NCBI GenBank assembly: GCA_014155875.1
Contig: JACEFZ010012596.1
Coordinates: 62,001-126,000, forward strand
Direction of reading: 5' to 3'
Length of the DNA: 64,000 nucleotides
Source: Cepaea nemoralis
Lineage: Eukaryota > Mollusca > Gastropoda > Stylommatophora > Helicidae
In this document: positions 1 through 10,462 of the stretch, one piece after another
How the letters are laid out: each line of letters begins with the position of its first letter
How positions within the stretch are numbered: the first letter of the stretch is position 1
Translations under genes and position numbers: made by a program
The notes under the pieces: model-generated
Database searches by the model: none
The model's input: the letters and a program-made list of their open reading frames with translations, nothing else
What the model was told of the DNA's origin: nothing

Positions 1-136
1 TGTTCGACCCTTCTGCTTCATCTTGGAATTTCTTTTCTATGACTTTCGAATCTCTTTTCAACTCTTCTGTCTGTTTCTCATAATCGATTGATTTCTGTGG
101 ATTATTCATCAAATTTCCAGACATTGAATGACTTGA
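1..136 (-). CDS. Exon copy 1 of the repeated coiled-coil exon (cut by the window edge)
   Basis: Minus-strand exon running off the left edge. The splice acceptor AATTCCAG ends at 137 and the frame is open for 45 codons to the edge. It is the most downstream visible member of a family of 171-bp exons. Residues include NNPQKS, DYEKQTEELK and KKFQDEAEGS, a charged helix typical of a coiled coil. It is very close to the copy at 955-1125. The gene itself is not recognised. Confidence 0.6.
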
Positions 137-184
137 CTGGAATTTTAAATCTTAATATTTTTTTTTTAATGATTGTCATAAGTT

Positions 185-880
185 GTTTAACGTAAAGAGA
201 TGTTTCACAAGTATACAGAGATGTCATTTTTTTCATGTATATAGAGATGTCTGTGTTTCACATGAATACAGAGATGTCTATGTTTCACATGTATACAGAC
301 GTGCCTATGTTTCACATGTATACAGAGACATCTATGTTTCACTTGTTATCGGAGATGTCTGTGTTTCACATGTATACAGAGATGTATATGTTTCACATAA
401 AGAGATGTCTGTGTTTCACATGCATATAGAGATGTCCACATTTCCCATGTAAACAGGGATATTATTGTCTCGCATGTATACAGAGAGGTCTATGTTTCAC
501 GTGTATACAGAGATGTCTATGTTTCACGTGTATACAGAGACATCTATGCCTCGCATCTATACATAGATATTAATGTCTAGTATGTATAAAGAGATGTTCA
601 TGGCTCACATGTATGCAGATATATTTACGTTTCACATACGTACATAGATGTCTATGTTTCACATGTATAAAAAGATGTATAATGAAGATGACCGTCTTTC
701 ACATTTATACAAATATATCTATGTTTCACCTGTATACAGAGATGTCCATGTTTCACATGTATACAGAGATGTCCATTTTTCACATGTACACAGATATGTC
801 AATGTTTCACATGTTGACAGAAAAGTATATGTCCGGAGTGTATAAAGAGATGACTACATTTCACATGTATACATATTTGA
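185..880. repeat. 27-bp minisatellite array in an intron
   Basis: Imperfect tandem repeats of a 27-bp unit containing TTTCACATGTATACAGAGA followed by TGTCTATG. The period is a multiple of three, so all three plus frames and at least one minus frame stay open and give 9-residue peptide repeats such as MFHMYTEMS. These are not believed to be genes. Variant units (with CTTGTTATCGG, with CACATAAAGAGATG) occur in the same order as in the array at 1180-1606, so the arrays were duplicated together with the exons. Confidence 0.85.
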
Positions 881-954
881 TCAATGCTTGCAATAGACTG
901 TTTTCTGCGGGATAATATTCATTGTAAACAACTGAATAATTGCTTTATTCTCAC

Positions 955-1125
955 CTCTTCGGAATTTGCCTTCAGTTCCATGATTTTTGTGTTCGACCCT
1001 TCTGCTTCATCTTGGAATTTCTTTTCTATGACTTTCGAATCTTTTTTCAACTCTTCTGTCTGTTTCTCATAATCGGTTGATTTCTGTGGATTATTCATCA
1101 AATTTGTAGACTTTAAATGACTGGA
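955..1125 (-). CDS. Exon copy 2, 171-bp symmetric coiled-coil exon
   Basis: Acceptor TTTAAAATTCCAG at 1126-1138 and donor GAAGAG|GTGAGAAT at 949-954. The exon is exactly 171 bp (57 codons), open throughout, phase 0 at both ends, so it can be included or skipped without a frameshift. The peptide is rich in E, K, Q, D and N (DYEKQTEELK, KKFQDEAEGS, TKIMELKANSEE), consistent with a coiled coil. About 100 bp of intron after the donor is conserved in all copies and in the longer exon at 32628-33045. Confidence 0.7.
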
Positions 1126-1179
1126 CTGGAATTTTAAATCTTAATATTTTGTTAATGATTGTGATAAGTTGTTTAACGT

Positions 1180-1606
1180 AAAGAGATGTTTCACAGGTAT
1201 GCAGAGATGTCAATTTTTCCCATATATATAGAGATGTCTGTGTTTCACATGTATACATACATGCCTATGTTTCACATGTATAGAGAGACATCTATGTTTC
1301 ACTTGTTATCGGAGATGTCTATGTTTCACATGTATACAGAGATGTATGTGTTTCACATAAAGAGATGTCTGTGTTTCACATGCATATAGAGATGTCCACG
1401 TTTCACATGTAAACAGAGATATTATTGTCTCGCATGTATACAGAGATGTCTATGTTTCACGTGTATACAGAGATGTCTATGTTTCACATGCATACAGAGA
1501 CATCTATGCTTCGCATCTATACATAGATATCAATGTCTAGTATGTATAAAGAGATGTTCATGGCTCACCTATATACAGATATGATTAAGTTTCACATATA
1601 TACATA
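1180..1606. repeat. 27-bp minisatellite array, second block
   Basis: Same unit and same order of variant units as 185-480. It is interrupted at about 1606 by a 5'-truncated LINE and resumes at about 3656. Confidence 0.85.
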
Positions 1607-3655
1607 GATATGTATCTAATTCCCCTGCCGAAGCCTGGCAAAGACCACACAAAAATTCAAGGATATCGAGTAATCACCATGCAGAATACATTAGGCAAGC
1701 TGCTGGAGAAGTTAATTGCCAGAATAATATCAAGCCAGCTAGAGAAGCAAGGCGTTTTCCCCACCTACCATAGGAGGGTACCGTCCCAAAAGAGAAACTT
1801 GGACCAATGCAGCAGTTTTTGACCATGAAGTTTATGAAGGTTTTCACTCAGGCATTGAAACCTTTGCTGCACCGATTGATCTTGAGGACGCGTACAACAG
1901 AGTCCCATTGGATTTTCTAATGCTTCAGCTTCTTGAACTCAAGATAAGTCCGTTCCTACTTAGTTGAATCGCTGAAGCCCTCTTCCAACGGAAAGTAGCT
2001 TTTAGGTGTGGCAGTTGGACTTCGGAACCAACAACAATATATCCTGACCTACCACAGCGATCACCATTATCTCCTGTGCTGTTCAACGCCTACACAGTGA
2101 GAATCACCAACGAGCACATCACTGGACCGGGGAGGATATTGTCATATGCCGACGATGTTTTAGTGTATCGCCAGGGTAAGGATAGAGATCAGGTTGCTGT
2201 GGAACTACAAACCGAACTCAATCGCATAAGTACTTGGTGTGCTGAAGCTGGGGCAATGGTCAACCCAACAAAGGCAACAGTGACATGGTTCTCGTTGAAT
2301 AATCATATTGTCAACACTCCAACACCAACTGTAATTCTGTGTTCAGAGACGGTGGAAAGAACGCAGGCAATGAATTACCTGGGGATACGTTTTGATCGAA
2401 GCCTTTCTTATAACGAGCACATAGACCAGGTGGGGTTTGTGCGGATGATGGCGGCAGCAAACTGTGAGCAGCGCCATCTATGCCTCCTATATGAGGGGCT
2501 GGTCATGTCTGTTTTTGAGTATGCGATGGCGATCCTTACTCTCAGCCGTAAGCAGATAGAAAGTATGGAAAGGATATAAAACGAAGCTATACGCATTATC
2601 CTTGGATGTACAAGAGATACAGCATGCAGGGCGATGGGCTACCTTCTTGATTTTCCAACCTTTGAAGGCAGACTACAAATTTGTAGAGCACGTGCCTACC
2701 TCAGAGTTAACGCAAACACACAACATCCACTGCATAGTGAAATTAGGAAGGTGAATGGCAGCAGGTTAAAAAGAGGAAGGTCGTGGATGGTTCAAGCCGA
2801 AGACATTCTTCAACAGGTGTGTTCACTAGAGGACTTAGAACCTTGCGGGGAGTGGGTACAAGTGCCAACCGATTTCTGTACGTCCTTGTCAGTTTGCATC
2901 CAACTGAACAGAAAATGCAGACACGAAAATCCGGCTGCTGTGGAGGCGGAAGTACAAGTGTTGATTTTCGAGAATTCGTTAGACGGTGATGCTGTCATCT
3001 ACACAGATGGGTCGGTGGTCCGACATGTGATAAGCTCATGGGCCTTCAAGGCGCGGGCGGAGGTAGAATTGTGAAGGAGGACTCTTGTGCTTTTGTTGAG
3101 ACCACAAGTAGCCTGACTATGGAAGTCATGGCAGTAAGTAAAGCAATAACATGGATCGAGACACAGACATTCCTTAGCCACTCCATGAGCATGCTCAAGA
3201 GGATAGAGATAGAGTGGATCCGAAGAGAGTTGTTGCTGTCTCTGGAGCGGTCTCGGCTGACAAAGATTAGTTTCATCTTCCTGCCAGGGCATGCTGGAGT
3301 ACAAGGAAATGAGCGGGATGACAAGCTCCCAAGTAAGGCTAAGGTGGAGGGCGGACGCGCCATGGACCAGGCTAACATTCTGAATGCTCTACGAGACGTA
3401 GGACTTGTGCGAGAACCAAGTGATGAATGCGAATCTACAACAATGGTCAGAATGCGAGATCAGCAAATCAAAAGAGGGGTGGCCAAACAAGAACACTACG
3501 CAGGAAGCCAAAGAAAATTAATAAACCAACACAGAACTGGTATCGTTAGCCGCTACATGCTGCGGGATTTGCTGAGGAGGGGATCCGAACACCTTATGGA
3601 CTGAATGGTTCGATGTGCAATGAGAATGATCTGTCGATTAACTAACTAACTAACT
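1606..3655 (+). mobile_element. 5'-truncated I/Jockey-like non-LTR retrotransposon (copy A)
   Basis: This LINE fragment is inserted in the minisatellite. It starts inside the reverse transcriptase domain (IPLPKPGKDHTK) and continues through the YADD box and an RNase H domain to a 3' tail of TAAC repeats (about 3635-3654). Copies B, C and D elsewhere in the window match it closely but sit on the minus strand. It is broken by several stops and frameshifts, so it is dead. An RNase H domain after RT is characteristic of the I group of non-LTR elements; the exact clade is not resolved. Confidence 0.85.
1610..3604 (+). pseudogene. Reverse transcriptase-RNase H of LINE copy A, broken
   Basis: Open pieces are 1610-1822, 2076-2579, 2634-3074 and 3038-3604. 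The first carries RT motifs around LIPLPKPGKD and the LGKLLEKLIAR helix. The second holds the catalytic box in LSYADDVLVYRQGKD and the thumb region MNYLGIRFDRSLSYNEHID. The third ends with the first RNase H motif VIYTDGSVV. The fourth holds the conserved Glu (SLTMEVMAVSKA) and the late motif PGHAGVQGNER. At least three frame breaks separate them. The product would copy the element's RNA into DNA at a nick. No endonuclease is left in this copy. Confidence 0.8.
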
Positions 3656-3727
3656 GTTCATGGTTCATATGTATACAGAGATGTCTATGTTTCACATGTA
3701 TACAGAGATGTCTATGTTTCATGTGTG
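3656..3727. repeat. 27-bp minisatellite, short remnant
   Basis: Two to three units of the same minisatellite between LINE copy A and the SINE at 3741. It shows that both elements landed inside one array. Confidence 0.75.
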
Positions 3728-3740
3728 TACAGAGAGCCAA

Positions 3741-3959
3741 GAAGCAGCTGGCCGAGTGGCTAGAACGCCGGACTCACCTTCGGGAGACCCGGGTTCGATG
3801 CCTCGGTAAGGTGTGCGATTTTTTTCTGTCGGGGGCAAAAAGAAAATCCTAACCTGCACAGTTCGCAGTGACTGCACTAGCCAGGCGGCCTTAATTCCTC
3901 AGGCTCAAAGACCCCTCTGCCATACACCGCAAGGTACTGTATTGGCAGTAAATGACAGT
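3741..3959 (+). mobile_element. tRNA-derived SINE with 13-bp target-site duplication
   Basis: The tRNA-like head has an A box around GAGTGGCTAGAACGCC and a B box GGGTTCGATGCC. The pattern GGCCGAGTGGCT is leucine/serine-tRNA-like. A tRNA-unrelated body of about 140 bp follows. It is flanked by the direct repeat TACAGAGAGCCAA at 3728-3740 and 3960-3972, which marks a target-primed insertion into the minisatellite. The 3' end has no long poly-A. Confidence 0.85.
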
Positions 3960-3972
3960 TACAGAGAGCCAA

Positions 3973-4290
3973 TATTTCACTTGCATACTGAGATGTTCAT
4001 GTCTTTGTATGTATAAAGATATATTCATGTTTCATATGTATGGAGGGACGTCTGTGCTTCAAATGTATACAATGATGTCAATGCTTCATGTGTATAAGGA
4101 GATGTCTAAGAGAGATGACCATTTTTCACCTGTATACAAATATGTACAAGTTTATCATGTATATAGAGATGTCCATGTTTCATGAGTATACAGAGATGTC
4201 CATGATTTAGATTTGGACAGAAATGTCTATGTCTAGAGTGTACAAAGAGATGTCTACATTTCATATGTATACATAGATGAACAATGTTTG
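3973..4290. repeat. 27-bp minisatellite continuing after the SINE
   Basis: Degenerate 27-bp units (for example TTTCATATGTATGGAGG) followed by the conserved intron flank at about 4290-4354 that precedes every donor site. Confidence 0.7.
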
Positions 4291-4354
4291 CAATGGCCTG
4301 ATCTCTGTGGACTAACATACACTGTACATATCTGAATAATTGCCTTATACTCAC

Positions 4355-4524
4355 CTCTTGGGGATTTGCCTTCATTTCCCTGATTTTTGTGTTCGACCCT
4401 TCTGCCTCATCTTGGTATTTATTTTCTGTGACCTTCGAGTCTCTGTTCAACTCTTCTATCTGTTTTTCATAATCGGTTGATTTCTGTGGACAATTCATAA
4501 AATTTTCAGACTTTGAGTGTCTTA
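4355..4524 (-). pseudogene. Exon copy 3, splice acceptor destroyed
   Basis: Good donor CAAGAG|GTGAGTATA at 4346-4354 and an open frame with MNCPQKSTDYEKQIEEL and KYQDEAEGSNTKIREM. The acceptor reads TTCCAATAAG where the other copies have TTCCAGTCAAG, so the AG is lost and one base is missing. The nearest alternative AG would give a 166-bp exon and a frameshift. This copy is probably skipped or dead. Confidence 0.6.
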
Positions 4525-4579
4525 TTGGAATATTAAATCTTTGTGTCTTCTTTTTGATTATAATAAGTTGTTTAACATA

Positions 4580-4960
4580 ACGAGATGTTTCACATGTATA
4601 CGTAGATGTCTATGTTTCACATTTATACGGAGATGGCTATGTTTCACATCTATACAGAGATATTCAATTCCTGTATGTATAAAGAGATATTCATGGTCCA
4701 CATGTGTACAGATATGTTTATGCTTCACATGCATACAGAGATACCTGTGTTTCACATGAATACAGAGATGTCTATGTTTCACGTGTATAAAAAGATGTCT
4801 AATAGAGATGACTATTTGTCACATCAACAAAGATTTGTCTGTTTCACTATGTATACATAGATTTCAATGTTTTATATGTGGACAGAAATGTCTAAGTCCA
4901 GAGTGTATAATGAGATATCTACATTTCACATGTATACATGTATAACCAATGTTTGCAATA
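4580..4960. repeat. 27-bp minisatellite array
   Basis: Same unit as above, in the intron between exon copies 3 and 4. It is followed at about 4960-5012 by the conserved intron flank belonging to exon copy 4, which is now separated from that exon by an RTE insertion. Confidence 0.8.
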
Positions 4961-5302
4961 GTCTGATCTCAGTGGACAAACATTCACTGTAAACATCTGA
5001 ATAATTGCAATATACTCACCCAGTAATATGCTGAAATCCGTATTTATAGCTATACAAAAAAGACTAGGAACAATTTAATGTGACGATTTTCGTACAATTA
5101 ACCTCATAAACCATATCATTAAGCTTCTACTCAAAATCATAATGAAAAGAACCAGAAAGAAAATAAAAATGGAAATTTTTGAAGAACAGTCTGGATTTGT
5201 GGAGGAAAAGGGCACAAACAATGCAATATATACGTTACGGACACTAATAGAAAGGTCAATAGAGAAACAGAAAGACATATTTGTGCTTCATAGATTATAT
5301 TA

Positions 5303-5549
5303 GCCGGCTTCGTGGCTTAGAGGTTATGACCTTTCTCCGTAATCTCGTATACTCTCGTCGATGACGTGATGACGGTGAGAATCAGCAGTGGTTCGAATCG
5401 CATCGGTAACTTACGGGGTATGTGAGCCGGCCGCTCAGAAAGCAATAGCAAACTACTGAGCGTAATCTTGCCAAGAAATCAACATACAACTGAAAGATGC
5501 TGGTGTTGAGAGCGATGTCCTGTAAAGGATATGCAAAAAAAAAAAAAAA
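5303..5549 (+). mobile_element. tRNA-derived SINE with RTE-like tail and poly-A, inside an RTE copy
   Basis: The head has A-box-like CGTGGCTTAGAGGTTATGACC and B-box GGTTCGAATCGC. The 3' body contains AGCAATAGCAAACTACTG, ATCTTGCCAAGAAATC and GTCCTGTAAAGGATATGC, followed by about 16 A. The flanking direct repeat is AGATTATATTA (5292-5302 and 5550-5560). The 3' body is shared with copies at 58995-59230, 37530-37770 and 29165-29600, and resembles the conserved 3' end of RTE/BovB LINEs, which would explain its mobilisation. Confidence 0.85.
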
Positions 5550-5928
5550 AGATTATATTAAGGCATTTGATAAAGTAAAACATGATGAACTGATTAAAAT
5601 GTTGGAAGATGTCAACATTGATGGGAAAGATTTGAGAATAATAAATAATATTTACTGTAACCAAGTAGTCGCAATACTGGGAAATAAAGAGGGTTGTTAC
5701 GAACAGATAAAGTTAGGAGTACGACAGGGGTGTGTCTTGTCACCAGATCTCTTCTCCCCATATAGCGTAGTGATAATGATAGAGATGAAAGAGACGCCAA
5801 GAATACTAGTTGGAGGTTATAATATAAATAATATACGCTATGCAGATAACACAGTATTGGTGGCAGATAATTCAACAGACCTACAACAATTGCTGGACAT
5901 TGTAGTAACAGAGAGTGCAAGAAAATGA
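5497..5928 (+). pseudogene. RTE reverse transcriptase fragment
   Basis: Starting after the SINE tail (about 5551), the frame reads DYIKAFDKVKHDEL, then GVRQGCVLSPDLFSPYSV and NNIRYADNTVLVADNSTD. These are RT motifs of RTE-type LINEs. The first codons of the open frame come from the SINE tail, not from the LINE. The catalytic YADD is YADN here, and downstream sequence is out of frame, so it is inactive. Confidence 0.75.
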
Positions 5929-6205
5929 CTCTCCTTGAATATCAAGAAAACAGTAACAATGGTGATATCAAAGAAAATGGTGACAACAAAATGTGAAATA
6001 GAAGGGGAAATTCTTAACCATGTGGATAATTATATACCTACGGGCATTTATAATATCAGATGGAAGATGTACAACAGAGATTAAGAGCAGAATAGGGCAA
6101 GTAAAAGCCGCATTTCAGAATTCAGAACACCAAACGCTGAGTTCTGTGGAGTGCCATGAACGCCTACACTAGCTGGCAGGGCACTTGATGATGATGATTA
6201 CTCAC

Positions 6206-6376
6206 TTCTTGGGGATTTGCCTTCAGTTCCCTGATTTTTGTGTTCGACCCTTCTGCCTCATCTTGGAATTTCTTTTCTGTGACATTCGAGTCTCTGTTCA
6301 ACTCTTCTATCTGTTTCTCAGAATCTGTTGATTTCTGTTGATTATTCAAGGAATTTGCAGATTTTGAATGTCTTGA
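6206..6376 (-). CDS. Exon copy 4, 171-bp symmetric coiled-coil exon
   Basis: Acceptor AAATTTCCAG at 6377-6386 and donor CAAGAA|GTGAGTA at 6199-6205. Exactly 57 open codons, phase 0-0, with QQKSTDSEKQIEELNRDS and EKKFQDEAEGSNTKIREL. The donor abuts the 3' end of the RTE insertion, and the donor hexamer survives only because it lies in the target-site duplication. The intron now begins with the RTE tail. Confidence 0.65.
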
Positions 6377-6419
6377 CTGGAAATTTAAATCTTAATTTCT
6401 GTTTTCTGATTATAATAGG

Positions 6420-6490
6420 TTGTTTAACATACAGACATGTTTCAAATGTATACAGAGATGTATACGCGTCACATGTAAACAGAGATGTCT
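6420..6490. repeat. 27-bp minisatellite (start of array)
   Basis: Two or three units preceding the CA/TA microsatellite. Confidence 0.6.
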
Positions 6491-6496
6491 ATGCTT

Positions 6497-6538
6497 CACA
6501 CACACACACAAACACACACACACACCACACACACACAT

Positions 6539-6569
<31 letters not shown>

Positions 6570-6575
6570 TATATA

Positions 6576-6611
<36 letters not shown>
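6497..6611. repeat. Compound (CA)n-(TA)n microsatellite
   Basis: About 70 bp of CA repeats with interruptions, then about 44 bp of TA repeats, embedded in the minisatellite. The 63-residue HTHTH...YIYIY open frame here is a simple-repeat artefact. Confidence 0.9.
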
Positions 6612-7870
6612 CTGTCTAAGCTTCACTTGTTATCGGGGATGTCTATGTTTCACGTGTATACAGAGATGTCTATGTTTCACATAAAGAGATGTTTGTGTTT
6701 CACATGTATACAGAGATATTCACGACTCGCATGTAAAATGAGAAGTTAATGTTTAAGGTGTATACAGAGATATTAGTGTCTCGCATGTGTAAATAGATGT
6801 TCATAGTGTTCACATGCATTCAGAGATGCCAATATTTCACATGCATACAGAGATATCTATGATTTACCTGTATACATAGATGTCCATGTTCCAAATGTAT
6901 ACAGATATACATGTTTCTTCTCATGTATAAGTGAATGCCCATATTTCCTATGTTTATAGAGATACCAATGTATTACATGCATACAGAGATGTGAACGCTT
7001 GTAATAAATTTTTTTCCATGTTTCACATAAGATATCCACGCCTAATTCGCATATAGAGATTTACTATGTGTCGAAAGTAAATACAGATGTTGATTTTTGT
7101 CGTGTAGAGAGATATACGCATGTTTTGAGTGTGTAAAGAGGTGTCTATTTTTCATGTGCGTACAGAGATGTCTATGCTTCACGTGCATATAGAGGAGTCT
7201 TTGCTTCACTTGTTATCGGAGGTGTCTATGTTTCACATGTATACAGAGATGTCTGTTTCACATAAAGTGATGTCTATGATTCACATGTATACTGAAATAT
7301 CCATGCTTCACAGGCATTCAGAGATATTCACGACTCTCATGTATACAGATATTAATAGATCACACACATACAGAGATATCAGTGTACTCGCACGTATAGA
7401 GAGATATTCGTGATTCATATACATATATGTCTATGTTTAACATGCATACAGATATATCTATGATTCACATGTATTCAGAGATGTTTATGTTTCAAACGAT
7501 ACAGAGATGGCCATGGTTCACATGTATAAGTAAATGCCCATGTTTCCCATGTTTACAGAGATGCCTATCTTCACATTCGTACAGACATATCCATGCTTTA
7601 CATAAAAATGTTTTACATATAATATCCAAGCCTCATTAGTATAAATAGATTTAAATGTGTCTCAAGTAAATAGAGATGTTGATGTTTGTCACGTAGTCAG
7701 ATATGTCCATGTCTTGAATGGGTAAAGAGATGTTTATTTTTCATGTGCATACACAGATGTCTATGCTTCGCATGTTATCAGAGATGTCCATGTTTCACTT
7801 TTATGCAGAGACATTCATGTCTAGCATGTATAAAGCGATGTTCATGTTTCACATGTACACAAAGATGTCT
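6612..7870. repeat. Long 27-bp minisatellite array
   Basis: Roughly 1.25 kb of degenerate 27-bp units with more divergence than the arrays at 0-1.6 kb. Open frames within it (for example MSMFNMHTDIS) follow the 9-codon period and are not gene evidence. The array is cut at 7873 by the 3' tail of a LINE and seems to resume at about 17706. Confidence 0.75.
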
Positions 7871-8167
7871 ATGTTGAGTTGAGTTGAGTTGAGTTAAGAA
7901 CCGACATCACTGCACTCAGGACATTCCCATACCTGCTCCGTCCCCTCGTTCAACAGCAAGCGAAAAAGTTATGCTACTAATCGTTCCCACCGCTATCTGA
8001 TTAAAAGATCTCCTGATGTTCCCTCTCAGTTTTTGAAATTCTTCCAGAACCCCTGCCGATCCCCCGCAATCTCATTCTTTCCACATATGGGTTCTCAATC
8101 TGTTCCTCCGCCTTCTTCACCTGGTCCCACATGCGCACGACCCCCCCCCCCCCTGTACATAGGCAAT

Positions 8168-8789
8168 CTACCTACCATCAAGAGATGCATTTCCTGCTAG
8201 CCTATCAGCCTGTTCATTCCCCCGCACCCCTGCATGGCCAGGGCAAAATATCCATACAATTTTCACAATCTGTGACCTCTGACGCGACGATAGCCATTCC
8301 AGGAAACATTCCTTTCTCCACCTTACTAAGCATACTCTTTGAATCCGTAATGAACACATTGTGTGTTGCAGTAGTCTCTTTCAGCCAACCGAATGCCGCT
8401 GTTACTGCTTCCGTCTCCATTCTCATGCTGGAGGTCTTAGTCTCATATGCCAGACTCTCCGTGTTCAAGACTCGTCCATTAGCCTTTGCAATGATAACCC
8501 AACCACTACGTCTGTTTCTCACCACTGACCCATCGGTGTATATGAATATGTCACCTTGATGTGTGTTGCTCTGGATCAGCTGTTGCACTTCAAACTCAGT
8601 GCGGCCCGCTGCCCATTCCCTGCACTCAAGATCCAGTGTTATTATTACATTGTGCCAGTCCGTCATGTCTTCCGGAACTTCAACCCACTCTCTTTCACGA
8701 TTGATGGTCTCTAGATCACACAACTGACGTATAGAAAGTTCCACCTGTGCCTTATAGACCCTAACTGTGCCATCCAGGACCTGCCTCAT
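8168..8789 (-). pseudogene. RNase H domain of LINE copy E
   Basis: The 191-codon frame 8214-8789 holds the RNase H motifs IFIYTDGSVVRNRRSGW (first Asp), SSMRMETEAVTAAF (Glu) and VFITDSKSML (second Asp). It is continued in another frame (8168-8359) by IFCPGHAGVRGNEQADRLA, the last conserved block. One frameshift near 8220-8300 separates the pieces. RNase H would remove RNA from the RNA-DNA hybrid during second-strand synthesis. Confidence 0.8.
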
Positions 8790-9031
8790 CTTAGTCTATG
8801 ACTTTTGACTATATCCATGGCTGCATGCAGCGGGTGATCCCTATCTGCTGCAACTCGCATGTACCATTTGGCCTGAATGACCCTATGCCTATCCATTGTT
8901 GGTAGCGCAAGGATATGCCTCATGCATATAACTGGTGTGAACTTTGTGCACCCCAGGATTACCCGCATATCAACATTTTGTATGCTCTCCAAACTTTCAA
9001 GCTGGCTCTTTGATACTGTCAGCAGCTCCAA
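8786..9031 (-). pseudogene. RT C-terminal region of LINE copy E
   Basis: The frame contains LTVSKSQLESLESIQNVDMR and ILGCTKFTPVICMRHILALP, matching by position the LTLSRKQIE...ILGCTKDTACRAMRYLLDFP stretch of copies A and D. It lies just before RNase H. The middle of RT is interrupted by the SINE at 9223-9634. Confidence 0.7.
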
Positions 9032-9222
9032 ACCATTCTCAATGACAGAAATTATTAACTGCTGAAAGATCCTATAGTCTGTACAGCATCCTCTGATCTA
9101 CACCGGTTGCTGCCATAGCCCTCACTGCATTAAGTCCCCTACCAGCTTCCACATGATCCTTAAAAGACAAACACCTGTCAAAGGTTTTCCCAAGTACTTC
9201 AATTTACTCTCTCGACTAAGAG

Positions 9223-9634
9223 TTTAGAGTTTAGTCGTTGGATCAACATCACGGCACAATGTTTAACCCATAAGTGCTCCGTTTTCCTCCTAACTCAAAC
9301 CTGAGTCTGGAGAAACTCAGCTCAATGCACGAACTCCGTTGCATCGGTGAGGATCCTGAAATACTTTGTGTAGATTTTTAACTCGAAATTTTGCCCGAGA
9401 AGCGCCGTTAGGCTACTCTTTTTCGATTTCCAACTGCCAAGGGATTTTTTACGTGCGCAACAATACACACGGGCGTCCGATCTCACTACCCAGAGACCAG
9501 GGGAAATTTTATTACTGGAAGTCCAGGTGGATGTTTTAAATAAATCCTGGTCCTCACGGTGGCCTGAACCCGGGACCTCCAGCACTCGAGGCGGACACCA
9601 TACCTCGAGATCACTCATCCTCCCCCTCCCTTCA
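9223..9634 (-). mobile_element. tRNA-derived SINE with 10-bp target-site duplication inside LINE E
   Basis: Flanked by CGACTAAGAG at 9213-9222 and 9635-9644. The minus-strand head has box B GTCCCGGGTTCAGGCC (about 9560-9580) after GGTATGGTGTCCGCC. The body includes ACTGCCAAGGG / GATTTCCAACTG (about 9425-9445) and GCAACGGAGTTCGTGC (about 9333-9348). The tail is CTAAACTCTAAA. Part of the body recurs at 38811-39010, and the GGAGTTCGTGC core recurs in other elements (see findings). Confidence 0.8.
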
Positions 9635-9705
9635 CGACTAAGAGAACATCCATTCAACATAATACCTAGGACATCTGCCTTGACGATCCGGTTATCCAGG
9701 AAGTA

Positions 9706-9927
9706 CTACACACAAGATGCCTTGTCTGGATTTATAACGGCTCCTGCATCCCTGCACCACTCTGCCACCCTATTTACTGCCACCTGTAAGTCTTTCGCCA
9801 AACTGGCCCTGTATCTGTCCTGTCTGTACACGAGCACATCACCTGCAAATGTCAAGATTCTTCCCACACCTGGTGTCTCAATAGCTGCGATTTTGCTGGT
9901 GTAGACATTAAAGAGCATTGGGGACAA
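9706..9927 (-). pseudogene. RT catalytic region fragment of LINE copy E
   Basis: MSPMLFNVYTSKIAAIETPG precedes GRILTFAGDVLVYRQDRYRA. The position of YADD is read FAGD, so the first catalytic aspartate pair is damaged. NRVAEWCRDAGAVINPDKAS follows, as in other I-type elements. Confidence 0.75.
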
Positions 9928-10462
9928 GGCAGATCCCTATGGCAACCCAGGTATAATAGTACAAGGGTCAAAAGTCTAGGAACCCATGCGCAGTGCAACT
10001 TTACGCTCATAAAGGACCGCCGTAGCCCATCTAACAAGGCAAGGGCAGACCTCCATGTCCAACAGTGTGTGTATCAACTAATCATACCTGAACCTGTCAT
10101 ATGCATCTTCTAGGTCAAGAGATACCGCCACTGTCTCTTGTTTATCCTGGAAGCCCTCGAAGACATCAAATGCAAAATTTGCAGCATTAGCCCAGGTGTC
10201 CTTCCAAGTCCGGTAACTTCCGAACCCTTTGGGAAGCAGATTACGACTTTCCAAATGTCGCTGGAGCCTTCGCGCTACTATTTTTCGAGGACTTTGCCAT
10301 ACGTGTTTTGCAGGGTTATTATTCGGTAATTCTGGAGTTATCCTTACCTGGCTTTGGGAGTGGGACCAGGCTGCTATACAGCCAATCGTGGGGTATTTAC
10401 GCCGTATTGATGCTTAGGTTGAAACAAAGAGCCATCTCCTCCAAGTCCTCATCATATAATTT

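Larger units (their letters stand above)
5020..6198 (+). mobile_element. 5'-truncated RTE-type LINE inserted at a splice donor
   Basis: A direct repeat TACTCAC flanks it at 5013-5019 and 6199-6205. The 3' end is the simple tail TGATGATGATGAT, typical of RTE elements. It contains RT segments (EEQSGFVEEKGTNNAIYTL; KAFDKVKHDELIKMLEDV; GVRQGCVLSPDLFS; IRYADNTVLVADN) with stops and frameshifts. The YADD box reads YADN. A SINE was later inserted in it (5303-5549). Because the duplicated target is the splice-donor sequence, exon copy 4 still has GTGAGTA next to it. Confidence 0.85.

Noticed and set aside
183..845. Several 60-100-codon ORFs (MFHMYTEMS-type repeats) in the first kilobase and in all similar arrays
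   Set aside because: They follow the 27-bp minisatellite period and are open in three frames at once, so openness comes from the repeat, not from coding selection.
3741..3815. Functional tRNA gene
   Set aside because: The A and B boxes are there, but the cloverleaf is not closed and the sequence continues into a SINE body with a target duplication.
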